Assembly (NCBI GenBank): GCA_031411335.1 | Contig: JANOAX010000034.1 | Span: forward strand, 1-14,924 | DNA length: 14,924 bases | Reading direction: 5' to 3' | DNA from: JAJTFW01 sp031411335 | Lineage (GTDB): Bacteria; Bacteroidota; Bacteroidia; AKYH767-A; OLB10 | Shown here: positions 1-7,080 of the stretch, one piece after another | How positions within the stretch are numbered: position 1 is the stretch's first letter | How the letters are laid out: every line of letters starts with the position of its first letter | Translations under genes and position numbers: made by a program | Notes under the pieces: model-generated | What the model was told of the DNA's origin: nothing | Databases searched by the model: none | What the model saw: only the letters and a program-made list of their open reading frames with translations

Positions 1-28
1 AAAGCCCAGGGTTTAAACCCTGGGCTTT
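1..28 (-). terminator. Palindromic hairpin closing the DUF2490 operon
   Basis: A perfect inverted repeat: arms AAAGCCCAGGG (1-11) and CCCTGGGCTTT (18-28) flank TTTAAA, which is itself a palindrome. It lies 33 bp past the stop of the DUF2490 gene on the minus strand, where a Rho-independent terminator is expected. The arms end in AAA/TTT, so it could work in both directions for a gene to the left. The U-tract on the minus strand falls outside the window and cannot be confirmed. A weaker imperfect repeat (AAACCA/TGGTTA) lies at about 37-53. Confidence 0.7.
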
Positions 29-61
29 GTTATTAAACCATTGGATTGGTTATTAAAATAA

Positions 62-721
62 TCATTTATCAAATTTAAACACATACCCCGTCCCAAAATT
101 CATTCTACGGGTATAAATAAGATCCTGATACATTATAAAAAAGGAAATGTAATTGCGTTTATTGATTTTGTGCTCGGAACCTAATGTGTAACGACGTTGA
201 TCGTAAAGTACATCTTCGCCAATGATGGTTTCAAATTGTTCTATGCTGAATGAAAATTCCTGCTTAAACAATTTACGTTTTACGCTTAACTTTTGACGAA
301 AGACAAATTGAGTGAATGAAAAAATATCATCATTCACCCCTACCTCATCTTCTTTTCCTGCTCTAAAACGTAATGCCACATCGGTTTTTTTGAAAGTATG
401 ACCGAGAATAGCATCTAGCATTAATCGATGTGTTGATTCACGATGACCTAATCCTTTATTGGAAGTAATATATCGGTAATGTAATGTAGTTGAAAATAGA
501 TCGGACCATTTACGCTGAAGCGCCACATTCGGAAAATACCTCAATGCCATTAATGGATCAAGGCTCCACCTCGACTCCAACGTGATTTCTGCTTTCGTTT
601 TATTGATAATTTTTTTCTCGAGCGAAACGGATGTCCACACTTGATTTTCCCAAGTTACTTGACTGGAGCCCATCAAAGGAAAAAAAAGCATCATTAAAAA
701 TGAAACGCGTCGAATCAACAT
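62..721 (-). CDS. DUF2490 family outer-membrane beta-barrel protein
   Basis: A 219-residue protein with an N-terminal signal peptide (about residues 1-20: two Arg, a Leu/Met/Phe core, then SSQ), so it is probably exported. The rest alternates polar and hydrophobic residues in short strands rich in aromatic and Arg/Lys residues (for example WENQVWTSVSLEKKI near the start, LQRKWSDLFSTTLHYRY in the middle, TGYVFKF at the end). This is the look of a small outer-membrane beta-barrel and matches my recollection of the DUF2490 family of Bacteroidota; the family has no established biochemical role that I know of. It is the last gene of a four-gene minus-strand operon and starts 1 nt after the DUF4956 stop. 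The context suggests it is the outer-membrane part of whatever the VTC/DUF4956 pair does; that is inference. Confidence 0.75.
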   Translation of the reverse strand: MLIRRVSFLMMLFFPLMGSSQVTWENQVWTSVSLEKKIINKTKAEITLESRWSLDPLMALRYFPNVALQRKWSDLFSTTLHYRYITSNKGLGHRESTHRLMLDAILGHTFKKTDVALRFRAGKEDEVGVNDDIFSFTQFVFRQKLSVKRKLFKQEFSFSIEQFETIIGEDVLYDQRRYTLGSEHKINKRNYISFFIMYQDLIYTRRMNFGTGYVFKFDK

Positions 722-722
722 T

Positions 723-1301
723 TCAATAAAAATAAATTTTAAGTTCGGCGCTGTCCTTTACAAAGTCGATATAAACTACAGAAACCTTGTGAATTTTTAA
801 TCCTGTGCGTTCACGAAGATCAGCCAACAGTTCTTGCTCCTTATCGTCTCTTACATTTTCAATTTTTTCATATTGGATGGTTTGCGTCTTTTCGTTTTTC
901 ACGAGTACACCTCCATCTAACACCCAGGCTGCAAACATTAAAATTCCGTTCAATACGAAAGATTCGAAATAGGTTCCTTTCACGGTGGAGTTAATCAATC
1001 CCATTGCAATGAACAACAACAAATAGGTCATATCCTTTTCTGAGATATTTTCTGTACGATACCTCAAAAGTGAGAAAACGGCAAAGAGTCCAAAGGCTGC
1101 ACCAAACGACATCTCAACCTTACTTAACAAATAAGTGATGATGTATATGATTACGTTAAACATAAAAAACGTAAATACGTGATCACGCTTTTTATAATTT
1201 GGCAAGTAAATCGCAAAGACAATTGTTGTCACCGCTACCAAATCAATAATAAATCGAATAAAAAATTTATCTCCTAGTTTATCAAACAATTCTAAATCCA
1301 T
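723..1301 (-). CDS. DUF4956 domain membrane protein
   Basis: A 192-residue inner-membrane protein. Hydrophobic segments are visible at about residues 13-33, 43-60, 92-106 and 112-128. Between the second and third lies the family's most recognisable stretch, SFGAAFGLFAVFSLLRYRTE (65-84), with Arg80, Arg82 and Glu84 next to the membrane. Residues about 137-192 form a soluble, charged, probably cytosolic alpha/beta tail (KIHKVSVVYIDF, then AELKIYFY). DUF4956 proteins are commonly encoded beside VTC-domain polyphosphate polymerases, as here: the gene starts 2 nt after the VTC stop. The likely role is a membrane anchor or channel for the VTC protein, by analogy with the membrane subunits of the yeast vacuolar transporter chaperone complex. 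That role is inferred from linkage and topology; the family assignment itself is firm. Confidence 0.85.
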   Translation of the reverse strand: MDLELFDKLGDKFFIRFIIDLVAVTTIVFAIYLPNYKKRDHVFTFFMFNVIIYIITYLLSKVEMSFGAAFGLFAVFSLLRYRTENISEKDMTYLLLFIAMGLINSTVKGTYFESFVLNGILMFAAWVLDGGVLVKNEKTQTIQYEKIENVRDDKEQELLADLRERTGLKIHKVSVVYIDFVKDSAELKIYFY

Positions 1302-1303
1302 AA

Positions 1304-2053
1304 TTATGCTCTGTTTTGAATATTTTTAATGAGTAATTGTTGTTTCTTAAATAAATTTTGTTTCAATGATGGACGCAAAAGAGAGAGTCCAAGGCAATAT
1401 TTAGAAATGGAAGAAGGTTGAATCCTTCGCTTTTTCATTTCATTAATAAAAGCGGAAGGGGCTTTACTCCCTTGCTTCACTTCTGCAACAATAATATTTT
1501 CAAACTTCACATTACTGTGATCGTCTAAAAACTGAAGGTTTAAATCCAGTGTCATTCTTTCTGGTGGATTTAAACTCACTAGCGTAATTCGATTAAAATT
1601 GATACAACTAGAACACTGCCACTCACCTTGCTCTTTTTGAGTAACCTCTCTAAAAAATGTCAATTGATCAGGATGCAAAGACTTTTCGAACTGAACTGTT
1701 TTCTTTCTCGATTTTATGGTCCTGCCTTTGTTGGTCTTCGCTTTTACTTCGATAAAACTAATGGATGAACTTCCATAACGACGCAATCGTAATTTATAAC
1801 GACTACCACGTTGGTTATGGTGATTGAGATACAAATTCAAATCGCAATCATCAAAATACAAGGTTTCATACAAATGCATCTTCGTTCCATCAATGTTCAA
1901 GATAGAATACTCTTTCAAGAGAGAATTCAAGACCTCTTCTAAAAGATGGGCATGGAAGATATACTTTGTATCAATTCTATTCGTCAACGCCACTTCATCC
2001 ATCTCTTTTAAAGAGATAGGCGGGAATTGGGCTAACTGTTGTTGCAAATCCAT
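1304..2053 (-). CDS. VTC-domain protein, putative polyphosphate polymerase
   Basis: A 249-residue soluble protein of the VTC domain type (triphosphate-tunnel superfamily). In yeast Vtc4 this domain makes polyphosphate from ATP inside a tunnel lined with basic residues. The corresponding landmarks are all present: RIDTKY (26-31), the YETLYFDD strand (62-69), KLRLRRY (87-93), FIEVKAKTNKGR (100-111) followed by more Lys/Arg, the acidic metal/catalytic strand AEVKQG (190-195), and the C-terminal SKYCLG (217-222). No N-terminal SPX domain or membrane segment is present, so only the catalytic module is encoded; membrane attachment is probably through DUF4956. I chose the ATG at 2053; the in-frame TTG one codon upstream is also possible. 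Neighbours are 4 nt (lipoprotein) and 2 nt (DUF4956) away, indicating co-translation. Polymer and substrate are inferred from the family and not shown by the sequence. Confidence 0.85.
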   Translation of the reverse strand: MDLQQQLAQFPPISLKEMDEVALTNRIDTKYIFHAHLLEEVLNSLLKEYSILNIDGTKMHLYETLYFDDCDLNLYLNHHNQRGSRYKLRLRRYGSSSISFIEVKAKTNKGRTIKSRKKTVQFEKSLHPDQLTFFREVTQKEQGEWQCSSCINFNRITLVSLNPPERMTLDLNLQFLDDHSNVKFENIIVAEVKQGSKAPSAFINEMKKRRIQPSSISKYCLGLSLLRPSLKQNLFKKQQLLIKNIQNRA

Positions 2054-2057
2054 CAAT

Positions 2058-2453
2058 CTACAAATTTACTGTAGTCACAGTAGGCAGGTTTACTTCTGAT
2101 TTGTTCTTCTTGATTTCAGTATCCAAGAAAATGGGGACATCTTTTCCAAAATTGGTTAAGACGGTATCTTCAGTGTATACAAAAATTCTATACTTCCCCT
2201 TTCTCAAAAACTCGAATTTAAAACTACCATCAAAACTGGTTCGGGTACGATCATCGAAAGTGCTGTTATCATCACCATAAATGATATAAACATCTTTTTC
2301 AAGCGCTGCTTTATCTGAATAAATGGTTGGGAAAGCAGTATACGTTCTCTCTAAAATCTTACCTTGAATGACCGAGTTTCCTCCTTCACCGGCTTCCTTC
2401 TTACATGCTGAAATCAAGCATAAAAACCCGAGGCTAATAAGTAGTTGTTTCAT
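2058..2453 (-). CDS. Small lipoprotein, first gene of the VTC operon
   Basis: A 131-residue lipoprotein. The signal peptide ends in the lipobox LISAC, with the lipidated Cys at 17. The mature protein begins CKKEAGEGG; the Lys/Glu-rich start resembles the lipoprotein export signals that send some Bacteroidota lipoproteins to the cell surface, but the match is too loose to decide. Residues about 30-131 look like a single beta-sandwich resembling carboxypeptidase-regulatory or transthyretin-like domains: V-YIIYGDDNSTFDDRTRT, then SFDGSFKFEFLRKGKYRIFVYTED, a typical 'gain-of-information then KGKYRI' pattern. I do not recognise a specific family. It leads the operon and sits 4 nt before the VTC gene, so it may be an envelope accessory subunit. 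Confidence 0.75.
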   Translation of the reverse strand: MKQLLISLGFLCLISACKKEAGEGGNSVIQGKILERTYTAFPTIYSDKAALEKDVYIIYGDDNSTFDDRTRTSFDGSFKFEFLRKGKYRIFVYTEDTVLTNFGKDVPIFLDTEIKKNKSEVNLPTVTTVNL

Positions 2454-2537
2454 GTTTTTGAATTGGTTTACGATTTTACAAAAAATTAATGTGAAATAGA
2501 CCTTTTGATAACAATAAATTTACTTCGTTTAATTAAA

Positions 2538-2568
2538 CAAACCTATTAAAAATCAATGATTCAAGCAA
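2538..2568 (-). promoter_or_regulatory. Candidate promoter of the lipoprotein-VTC operon
   Basis: On the minus strand TTG (2568-2566), a 20-nt spacer and TAGGTTTG (2545-2538) match the Bacteroidota promoter pattern TTG-N17-23-TAnnTTTG in full. Transcription would start near 2531, about 78 nt before the lipoprotein ATG. The motif is visible; its activity is inferred. Confidence 0.55.
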
Positions 2569-2622
2569 TCAAATGTTTTATTATGTAATTTCATCGCCAT
2601 AACAGAGTTAAATTGATAACCC

Positions 2623-3111
2623 ATGATCCTTTCTTTGATAGCAGCAGTCGATAAAAACCTTGGAATTGGCAAGGACAATCAGCTTTTATGGCACCTGCCG
2701 GCCGATCTGAAATACTTCAAAAAAATCACAAGTGGAAACACCGTCATCATGGGTCGGCTCACCTATGAATCCATTGGCAAGGCTTTACCTAATCGTAGAA
2801 ATATTGTACTTTCCAGAAACAAGGATTTTGTGGCCGAAGGTTGCGAAGTAATGGAAGATTTGTTCTCAGCCATTAAATCATGCAAGAAGAACGAGGAGGT
2901 TTTTATTATTGGCGGAGCCACCATCTACCGTCAAGCCATACAAGTGGCCGACAAAATTTATTTAACAAGAGTGGAAACGAAGAAAGACGCCGATGCATTT
3001 TTTCCAGAATTTAGCTTGAGCGGTTGGAAGATGGTGCATATGGAAATGCATAAAGCGGATGAAAAGAATAAGTATAATTATACTTTTAGTATTTATCAGC
3101 GCATCGGGTAA
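2623..3111 (+). CDS. folA: Dihydrofolate reductase
   Basis: A 162-residue, full-length bacterial DHFR that reduces dihydrofolate to tetrahydrofolate with NADPH in the cytosol, supporting thymidylate, purine and methionine synthesis. Visible landmarks: the N-terminal strand LSLIAAVDKNLGIG with the Met20-loop region, W23 and H24 followed by the catalytic acid D28 in HLPADLKYFK, the NADPH-binding VIMGRLTYES (41-50), LPNRRNIVLSR (54-64) with R57/R58 for the glutamate tail, and the IIGGATIY dinucleotide turn (94-101, G96-G97). The start is the only sensible ATG before the conserved first strand. It is transcribed divergently from the VTC operon. Many relatives have thyA next door, but none lies in this window; after folA comes only a repeat-rich spacer. 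I found no clear promoter match within the 169-bp upstream gap. Confidence 0.97.
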   Translation: MILSLIAAVDKNLGIGKDNQLLWHLPADLKYFKKITSGNTVIMGRLTYESIGKALPNRRNIVLSRNKDFVAEGCEVMEDLFSAIKSCKKNEEVFIIGGATIYRQAIQVADKIYLTRVETKKDADAFFPEFSLSGWKMVHMEMHKADEKNKYNYTFSIYQRIG

Positions 3112-3150
3112 TGACGCGAAAAGCGAATGAACACGAAATGCGAAATAGGT

Positions 3151-3210
3151 TACGAATTACGAATCAATACGAATATACTAATTACGAATCTAGACTAATA
3201 CGCTAATACG
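3151..3210. repeat. Degenerate TACGAAT / CTAATACG short repeats
   Basis: Between the folA and clpX stops, TACGAAT occurs at 3151, 3158, 3168 and 3183 (the first two in direct tandem), followed by a perfect tandem pair of CTAATACG at 3195-3202 and 3203-3210. GCGAA-type pieces occur before and after. No ORF or clear hairpin covers the stretch. It looks like decayed simple repeats in a convergent intergenic region; its function is unknown. Confidence 0.7.
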
Positions 3211-3248
3211 CGAAAATCTTGCTTTGAGCTAACCAGCCATCTTGAAAA

Positions 3249-3288
3249 CCAATTTGCCAATCCACCAATTTGCCAATTCACCAGTTTC
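3249..3288. repeat. CCAATTTG-type tandem repeat with 8/16-bp period
   Basis: Two 16-bp units, CCAATTTGCCAATCCA (3249-3264) and its copy with one change (3265-3280), are followed by a partial unit CCAGTTTC (3281-3288) that runs into the clpX stop codon. Each unit is itself two related 8-mers beginning CCA, so the basic period is 8 bp with five copies. It begins 38 bp after the CTAATACG repeat, which has the same 8-bp period. Confidence 0.75.
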
Positions 3289-4526
3289 TACGCTACTTTA
3301 AGTTGCTTAATAGTCGAGCTATTTAACTTTTCGTTGGCGTAGGCTAATGTGATCGTAAAATCTTTAGCTGCTTTTCCACTTGGAACTTCAAACATGGCGT
3401 CTAACATGATTGCCTCACAAATACTGCGCAAACCACGTGCTCCTAATTTGAATTCTACCGCTTTGGTCACAATTAAATCAAGGGCTTCGTCATCAAAAGT
3501 AAGTTTGATGTTTTCCATATCAAACAACTTCTGATATTGGCGGGTTAATGCATTTTTAGGTTCTGTTAAAATACGACGTAATGCAGAAGCATCTAACGCG
3601 GCTAGATGAGTAATCACAGGCAAACGGCCAATTAACTCTGGAATTAATCCAAATGTTTTTAAATCAACCGGACTCACATATTGCACTAAATTATCGTGGT
3701 CAATTTGAGTCTCGGATTTTTGAGAATAGCCAATGGCATTGGCTTGAAGTCGGCGATTGATGATTTTATCGATACCATCAAAAGCACCTCCACAAATGAA
3801 TAAAATATTTTGAGTGTTGATCGGAATCAACTTTTGCTCTGGATGTTTTCTTCCTCCTTGCGGTGGCACATTCACAACTGAACTCTCTAACATTTTCAAC
3901 AATCCTTGTTGAACACCTTCTCCAGATACATCACGGGTGATGGATGGGTTATCACTCTTGCGAGCGATCTTGTCAATCTCATCGATGAAAACAATTCCTC
4001 TTTCTGCAGCAGCCACATCGTAATCGGCGCTTTGTAAAAGTCGTGCAAGAACGTGTTCTACATCTTCACCTACATAACCCGCTTCCGTTAAAACAGTAGC
4101 ATCAGCAATGCAAAAAGGAACCTTTAATAATTTAGCAATGGTACGCGCTAACAATGTTTTTCCAGTTCCTGTCTCCCCCACCATCACGATATTCGATTTT
4201 TCCAACTCCACATCATCTTTACCGATTTTGCTTTTATGGATGAGACGTTTGTAATGGTTATATACAGCTACAGAAATCACTTTCTTTGCTTGCTCTTGTC
4301 CGATGATGTATTCATCTAAAAACTTTTTTATTTCAGCAGGCTTCGGTAATGTTAATGGAGTACCAATATTCGACTTCAGCTTTTGGTCCTGTTCATCACC
4401 AATAATGGACTGCGCTTGGGTCACACATTGATCACAAATATGACCATTGATGCCGGCAATTAAAACGTTAGCCTGACTTTTATCACGGCCACAAAATGAA
4501 CATACTATTTCTTGCTTCTGCTTCAA
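3288..4526 (-). CDS. clpX: ClpX, ATP-dependent unfoldase of ClpXP
   Basis: A 412-residue AAA+ unfoldase that recognises tagged or folded substrates and threads them into ClpP. An N-terminal zinc-binding domain has Cys9, Cys12, Cys31 and Cys34. The AAA+ core has Walker A GETGTGKT (117-124), the GYVG pore loop (150-153), Walker B IVFIDEID (178-185), the RKH pore loop (226-228), the Arg finger in PELIGRLP (R301) and sensor-2 GARGLR (362-367). The ClpP-docking tripeptide, IGF in E. coli, reads IGY (265-267). The length is normal. The only start compatible with the zinc domain is TTG at 4526: an in-frame TAA lies five codons upstream and there is no ATG. It is third after tig and clpP, but a hairpin separates it from clpP, so its expression may be set apart. 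Confidence 0.97.
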   Translation of the reverse strand: MKQKQEIVCSFCGRDKSQANVLIAGINGHICDQCVTQAQSIIGDEQDQKLKSNIGTPLTLPKPAEIKKFLDEYIIGQEQAKKVISVAVYNHYKRLIHKSKIGKDDVELEKSNIVMVGETGTGKTLLARTIAKLLKVPFCIADATVLTEAGYVGEDVEHVLARLLQSADYDVAAAERGIVFIDEIDKIARKSDNPSITRDVSGEGVQQGLLKMLESSVVNVPPQGGRKHPEQKLIPINTQNILFICGGAFDGIDKIINRRLQANAIGYSQKSETQIDHDNLVQYVSPVDLKTFGLIPELIGRLPVITHLAALDASALRRILTEPKNALTRQYQKLFDMENIKLTFDDEALDLIVTKAVEFKLGARGLRSICEAIMLDAMFEVPSGKAAKDFTITLAYANEKLNSSTIKQLKVA

Positions 4527-4546
4527 GGTAATTTTTATTTAAGCAT

Positions 4547-4578
4547 AAAACCGATCCGCCCAATGGAGGATCGGTTTT
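4547..4578 (-). terminator. Hairpin between clpP and clpX
   Basis: Eleven-base-pair perfect inverted repeat: AAAACCGATCC (4547-4557) and GGATCGGTTTT (4568-4578), with a 10-nt loop. On the minus strand the 3' arm ends in TTTT followed by ATG, so it looks like a partial Rho-independent terminator or attenuator 17 nt after the clpP stop and 20 nt before the clpX TTG start. It could reduce read-through from clpP to clpX or stabilise the clpP mRNA end. Confidence 0.6.
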
Positions 4579-4595
4579 AGGACTATTTTTCAATA

Positions 4596-5279
4596 TTATT
4601 TATTCTTCGTTTTGAAGAGAACTTCGTCAATCATACCATAATCTTTGGCTTCCTGAGCGGTCATCCAATAATCACGATCTGAATCCTTCCACACTTGCTC
4701 ATAATCCTTTCCACTATGTTGTGAAATGATTTCATAAAGCTCCTTTTTCAACTTCTGAATTTCTCTTGCAGTAATTTCGATATCGGAAGCTTGACCTTCT
4801 GCTCCACCCATCGGTTGGTGAATCATTACACGACTATGCTTTAATGCACTGCGTTTTCCACTAGCACCAGAACATAAAAGAACAGCGGCCATAGAGGCTG
4901 CAATTCCAGTACAAACGATGGATACATCGGGTTGAATGTATTGCATGGTATCATAAATACCTAAACCTGCATATACAGATCCACCTGGACTATTAATATA
5001 AATGGTAATATCTCTTTTTGCATCTGATGATTCCAAAAACAACAACTGAGCTTGAATAATATTAGCTACATAATCATTAATACCAACTCCTAAAAAGATA
5101 ATACGATCCATCATCAAACGTGAAAACACGTCCATTTGGGCAACGTTTAATTGACGCTCTTCAATAATGGTAGGAGAAATATAATCGGCATACACGGAGC
5201 TGATATAACTATCCACACCATTACTACTCATGCCACGATGTTTCACTGCATACTTGGTAAATTCTTTACGGAAGTCCAT
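4596..5279 (-). CDS. clpP: ClpP, serine protease subunit of ClpXP
   Basis: A 227-residue peptidase that forms the barrel-shaped proteolytic chamber served by ClpX. The triad is complete at family spacing: Ser129 in GIAASMAA (125-132), His154 in MIHQPMGG (152-159) and Asp203 in SDRDYWM (200-206). The oxyanion glycines are seen in INSPGGSV (95-102) and the hydrophobic-pocket region around FLGVGIND. It has about 20 extra residues at the N-terminus relative to E. coli ClpP; a self-processed propeptide is likely in that part. The ATG at 5279 is 33 nt after the tig stop, with no promoter match between them, suggesting co-transcription from tig. Confidence 0.97.
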   Translation of the reverse strand: MDFRKEFTKYAVKHRGMSSNGVDSYISSVYADYISPTIIEERQLNVAQMDVFSRLMMDRIIFLGVGINDYVANIIQAQLLFLESSDAKRDITIYINSPGGSVYAGLGIYDTMQYIQPDVSIVCTGIAASMAAVLLCSGASGKRSALKHSRVMIHQPMGGAEGQASDIEITAREIQKLKKELYEIISQHSGKDYEQVWKDSDRDYWMTAQEAKDYGMIDEVLFKTKNK

Positions 5280-5312
5280 AGGTTGTTTTAAAGATTAAGG
5301 TTAAGAATAAGA

Positions 5313-6680
5313 TTAATGATGGTGTTTATGACGGCCCATGAGGTCAATAAACTCATCATGGCTGATCTTTTTAACGTCTTTCGTTACGATTTGGTTCAGG
5401 TATTCGAACACTTTTCTTCCACTTAAGCTTTCTACTATTCTTTGTACTGATTCTTGGTTACTTACATACTTCACGGTCATCTCTTTCAACTTCTCCTCAT
5501 CCAACATGTGCGCTTGTCCATAACGCATATATTGATCGATGATCATGGTTCTTGCGTAATTTTCAATCTCCTCCTTATTAATAGTCATGTTTTGATCGGC
5601 ATAGATTTTATTCTCGATCAATCTCCATTTCAGGTCGCGGGCATACTGATGGTATTCATTTACCAATTGCTCATCGGTAATTTTTTCATTGGTTTGCTTC
5701 AACCATCTTTTCAAGAACTCATCGGGCAAAGTCAAATTTGCTTCCTTCAAAAGTACATCTTCCATTTCATGTTTTAAGGAATTCTCGGATTCATATCCGT
5801 ATCCTTGGGCAATCTCACCACGAATTTTTTCACGGAAACTAGCGATATCGGTTACCACATTCTCACCATAAACCTGATCAAACAACGCTTGATTGAACTC
5901 TGCTTTCTCTACTTTATTAATACGTTCTATAGTAAATTGGAAATCTTTGTCATAGTCCGATACATTTCCTTCTTTAATCCCTAAAAGATATTTTACCTCT
6001 GATTCAATTCGGATGTCGGCTACTGGATTAAAAGTAATGGCATCAGAAACTTTTACTCCATAGAACTTAGCACGTGAAGTTTCATTCGCAATATTATTGA
6101 TGGTCATAAAGGCTTGATGGGTATGTCCACCTTCTATAACATTTCCGGTAGCATCCACTTCGCGGAAAGTTCCGTACACGGAGCAATCAGCATCGGTTAC
6201 TTCCGGGCTCGTATAATTTCCAAAGCGGCGTGCCAATTTGTCGATTTCTTCATCGATGGACTTCTCTTCCACTTGCACATCATAGGCAGTAAAAGTATGA
6301 GAAGTAGGCAAAGACAAATTCACTTCTGGTGCCAATGCTAAATCGAAAGCAAACTCAAAATTTTCGGGTTTATCCCAATTCATTTCAAAATCGTTATCGG
6401 GCTTTGGCATTGGATTTCCCAATACGTTGAGTTTATTCTCGGTAATAAATTTATCGACAGAATCGGCTACGATACGATTCAACTCATCTACCAAAACTGA
6501 TTTACCGTACATTTTGCGCACCAAATTCTCAGGCACATGACCGGGACGAAAACCAGGCATCGAAGCTTTCTTCTTATATTTACGGATGGCATCATCCACC
6601 TGCGGCTTATAATCTTCAGGCGTTAACTGCACCTTCAACACTGCATTTAGTGTATCGATGTTCTCTTGTAAAATATTCAT
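5313..6680 (-). CDS. tig: Trigger factor, ribosome-bound chaperone
   Basis: A 455-residue chaperone that binds nascent chains at the ribosome exit tunnel. The N-terminal ribosome-binding domain (about 1-115) carries the signature GFRPGHVP (43-50). The central part (about 155-245) corresponds to the FKBP-like domain but lacks the usual GD-V--DY-G pattern and active-site aromatics, so prolyl isomerase activity is doubtful. The C-terminal helical cradle (about 260-440) is Glu/Lys/Tyr-rich. The protein ends GRHKHHH, a natural His-rich tail that could bind metal. It heads the tig-clpP-clpX cluster just downstream of tRNA-Leu, coupling chaperone and protease genes. The ATG at 6680 fits the conserved N-terminus, with a promoter about 25 nt upstream. 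Confidence 0.95.
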   Translation of the reverse strand: MNILQENIDTLNAVLKVQLTPEDYKPQVDDAIRKYKKKASMPGFRPGHVPENLVRKMYGKSVLVDELNRIVADSVDKFITENKLNVLGNPMPKPDNDFEMNWDKPENFEFAFDLALAPEVNLSLPTSHTFTAYDVQVEEKSIDEEIDKLARRFGNYTSPEVTDADCSVYGTFREVDATGNVIEGGHTHQAFMTINNIANETSRAKFYGVKVSDAITFNPVADIRIESEVKYLLGIKEGNVSDYDKDFQFTIERINKVEKAEFNQALFDQVYGENVVTDIASFREKIRGEIAQGYGYESENSLKHEMEDVLLKEANLTLPDEFLKRWLKQTNEKITDEQLVNEYHQYARDLKWRLIENKIYADQNMTINKEEIENYARTMIIDQYMRYGQAHMLDEEKLKEMTVKYVSNQESVQRIVESLSGRKVFEYLNQIVTKDVKKISHDEFIDLMGRHKHHH

Positions 6681-6705
6681 AGTATTAAATGGAGTTACTT
6701 ATTGA

Positions 6706-6736
6706 TAAACCTAACATTCCATCTCATGGTGACAAA
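6706..6736 (-). promoter_or_regulatory. Candidate tig-clpP promoter
   Basis: Minus strand: TTTG (6736-6733), a 19-nt spacer, and TAGGTTTA (6713-6706), one base from the Bacteroidota -7 consensus TAnnTTTG. It gives a start near 6700 and a 5' leader of about 20 nt before the tig ATG. The -7 box is nearly identical to that of the lipoprotein-VTC operon (TAGGTTTG). Confidence 0.6.
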
Positions 6737-6802
6737 GTGGATGTCATGTTAGAAAATTCTATATCTTTTAATAGAAGCAGGGTTCCTGCAAATCATTAAT
6801 GA

Positions 6803-6828
6803 TAGCTCCGACCCTAAGATCGGAGCTA
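6803..6828 (-). terminator. Hairpin after tRNA-Leu
   Basis: Nine-base-pair perfect inverted repeat TAGCTCCGA (6803-6811) / TCGGAGCTA (6820-6828) with an 8-nt loop. It starts 5 nt past the tRNA 3' end on the minus strand. It has no real U-tract, so it may serve as a processing or weak termination signal separating the tRNA from tig. Confidence 0.5.
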
Positions 6829-6832
6829 ATCG

Positions 6833-6914
6833 TGCGCATGGAGGGACTCGAACCCCCACGCCGTGAGGCACCAGATCCTAAGTCTGGCGCGGCTACCAAT
6901 TACGCCACATGCGC
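6833..6914 (-). tRNA. tRNA-Leu(UAG)
   Basis: An 82-nt tRNA on the minus strand. The acceptor stem pairs GCGCATG (5' end at 6914) with CATGCGC, followed by discriminator A at 6833. The anticodon stem CCAGA/TCTGG encloses the loop CTTAGGA, giving anticodon UAG (6878-6880 on the plus strand), which reads CUN leucine codons. A long variable arm (GCC/GGC stem), typical of tRNA-Leu, precedes the T arm with GGTTCGAGTCC. The 3' CCA is not encoded. No second tRNA is adjacent. Confidence 0.97.
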
Positions 6915-6991
6915 GATTTCAATAATGAAGACAAAGAACATCCCAATCGATTCAGAACAAACCATAATCTGCGTTCCTTCCAATCGGAGGG

Positions 6992-6999
6992 CAAAAATA
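6992..6999 (-). promoter_or_regulatory. Candidate -7 box for tRNA-Leu
   Basis: The minus strand reads TATTTTTG, a full match to TAnnTTTG, 78 nt upstream of the tRNA 5' end. No well-spaced TTG element lies upstream, so this is only a half-promoter match. The identical 8-mer appears before ribF and atpD. Confidence 0.35.
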
Positions 7000-7080
7000 A
7001 CAATCTTTTTAGCAATAAAGGCATGATTATACCGGATACTTTCTGAATTTAGCAACCTAAAATCAATCAATTAAGAAATT

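Noticed and set aside
1824..2099. Plus-strand ORF of 91 residues over the VTC gene
   Set aside because: Shadow of the VTC reading frame; no domain or upstream signal.
3151..3288. CRISPR array
   Set aside because: Repeat units are 7-16 bp, contiguous or irregular, with no spacers of constant length and no cas genes.
6799..7026. Plus-strand ORF of 75 residues across the tRNA-Leu region
   Set aside because: It reads through the tRNA antisense strand and its terminator hairpin; the tRNA fold explains the sequence.
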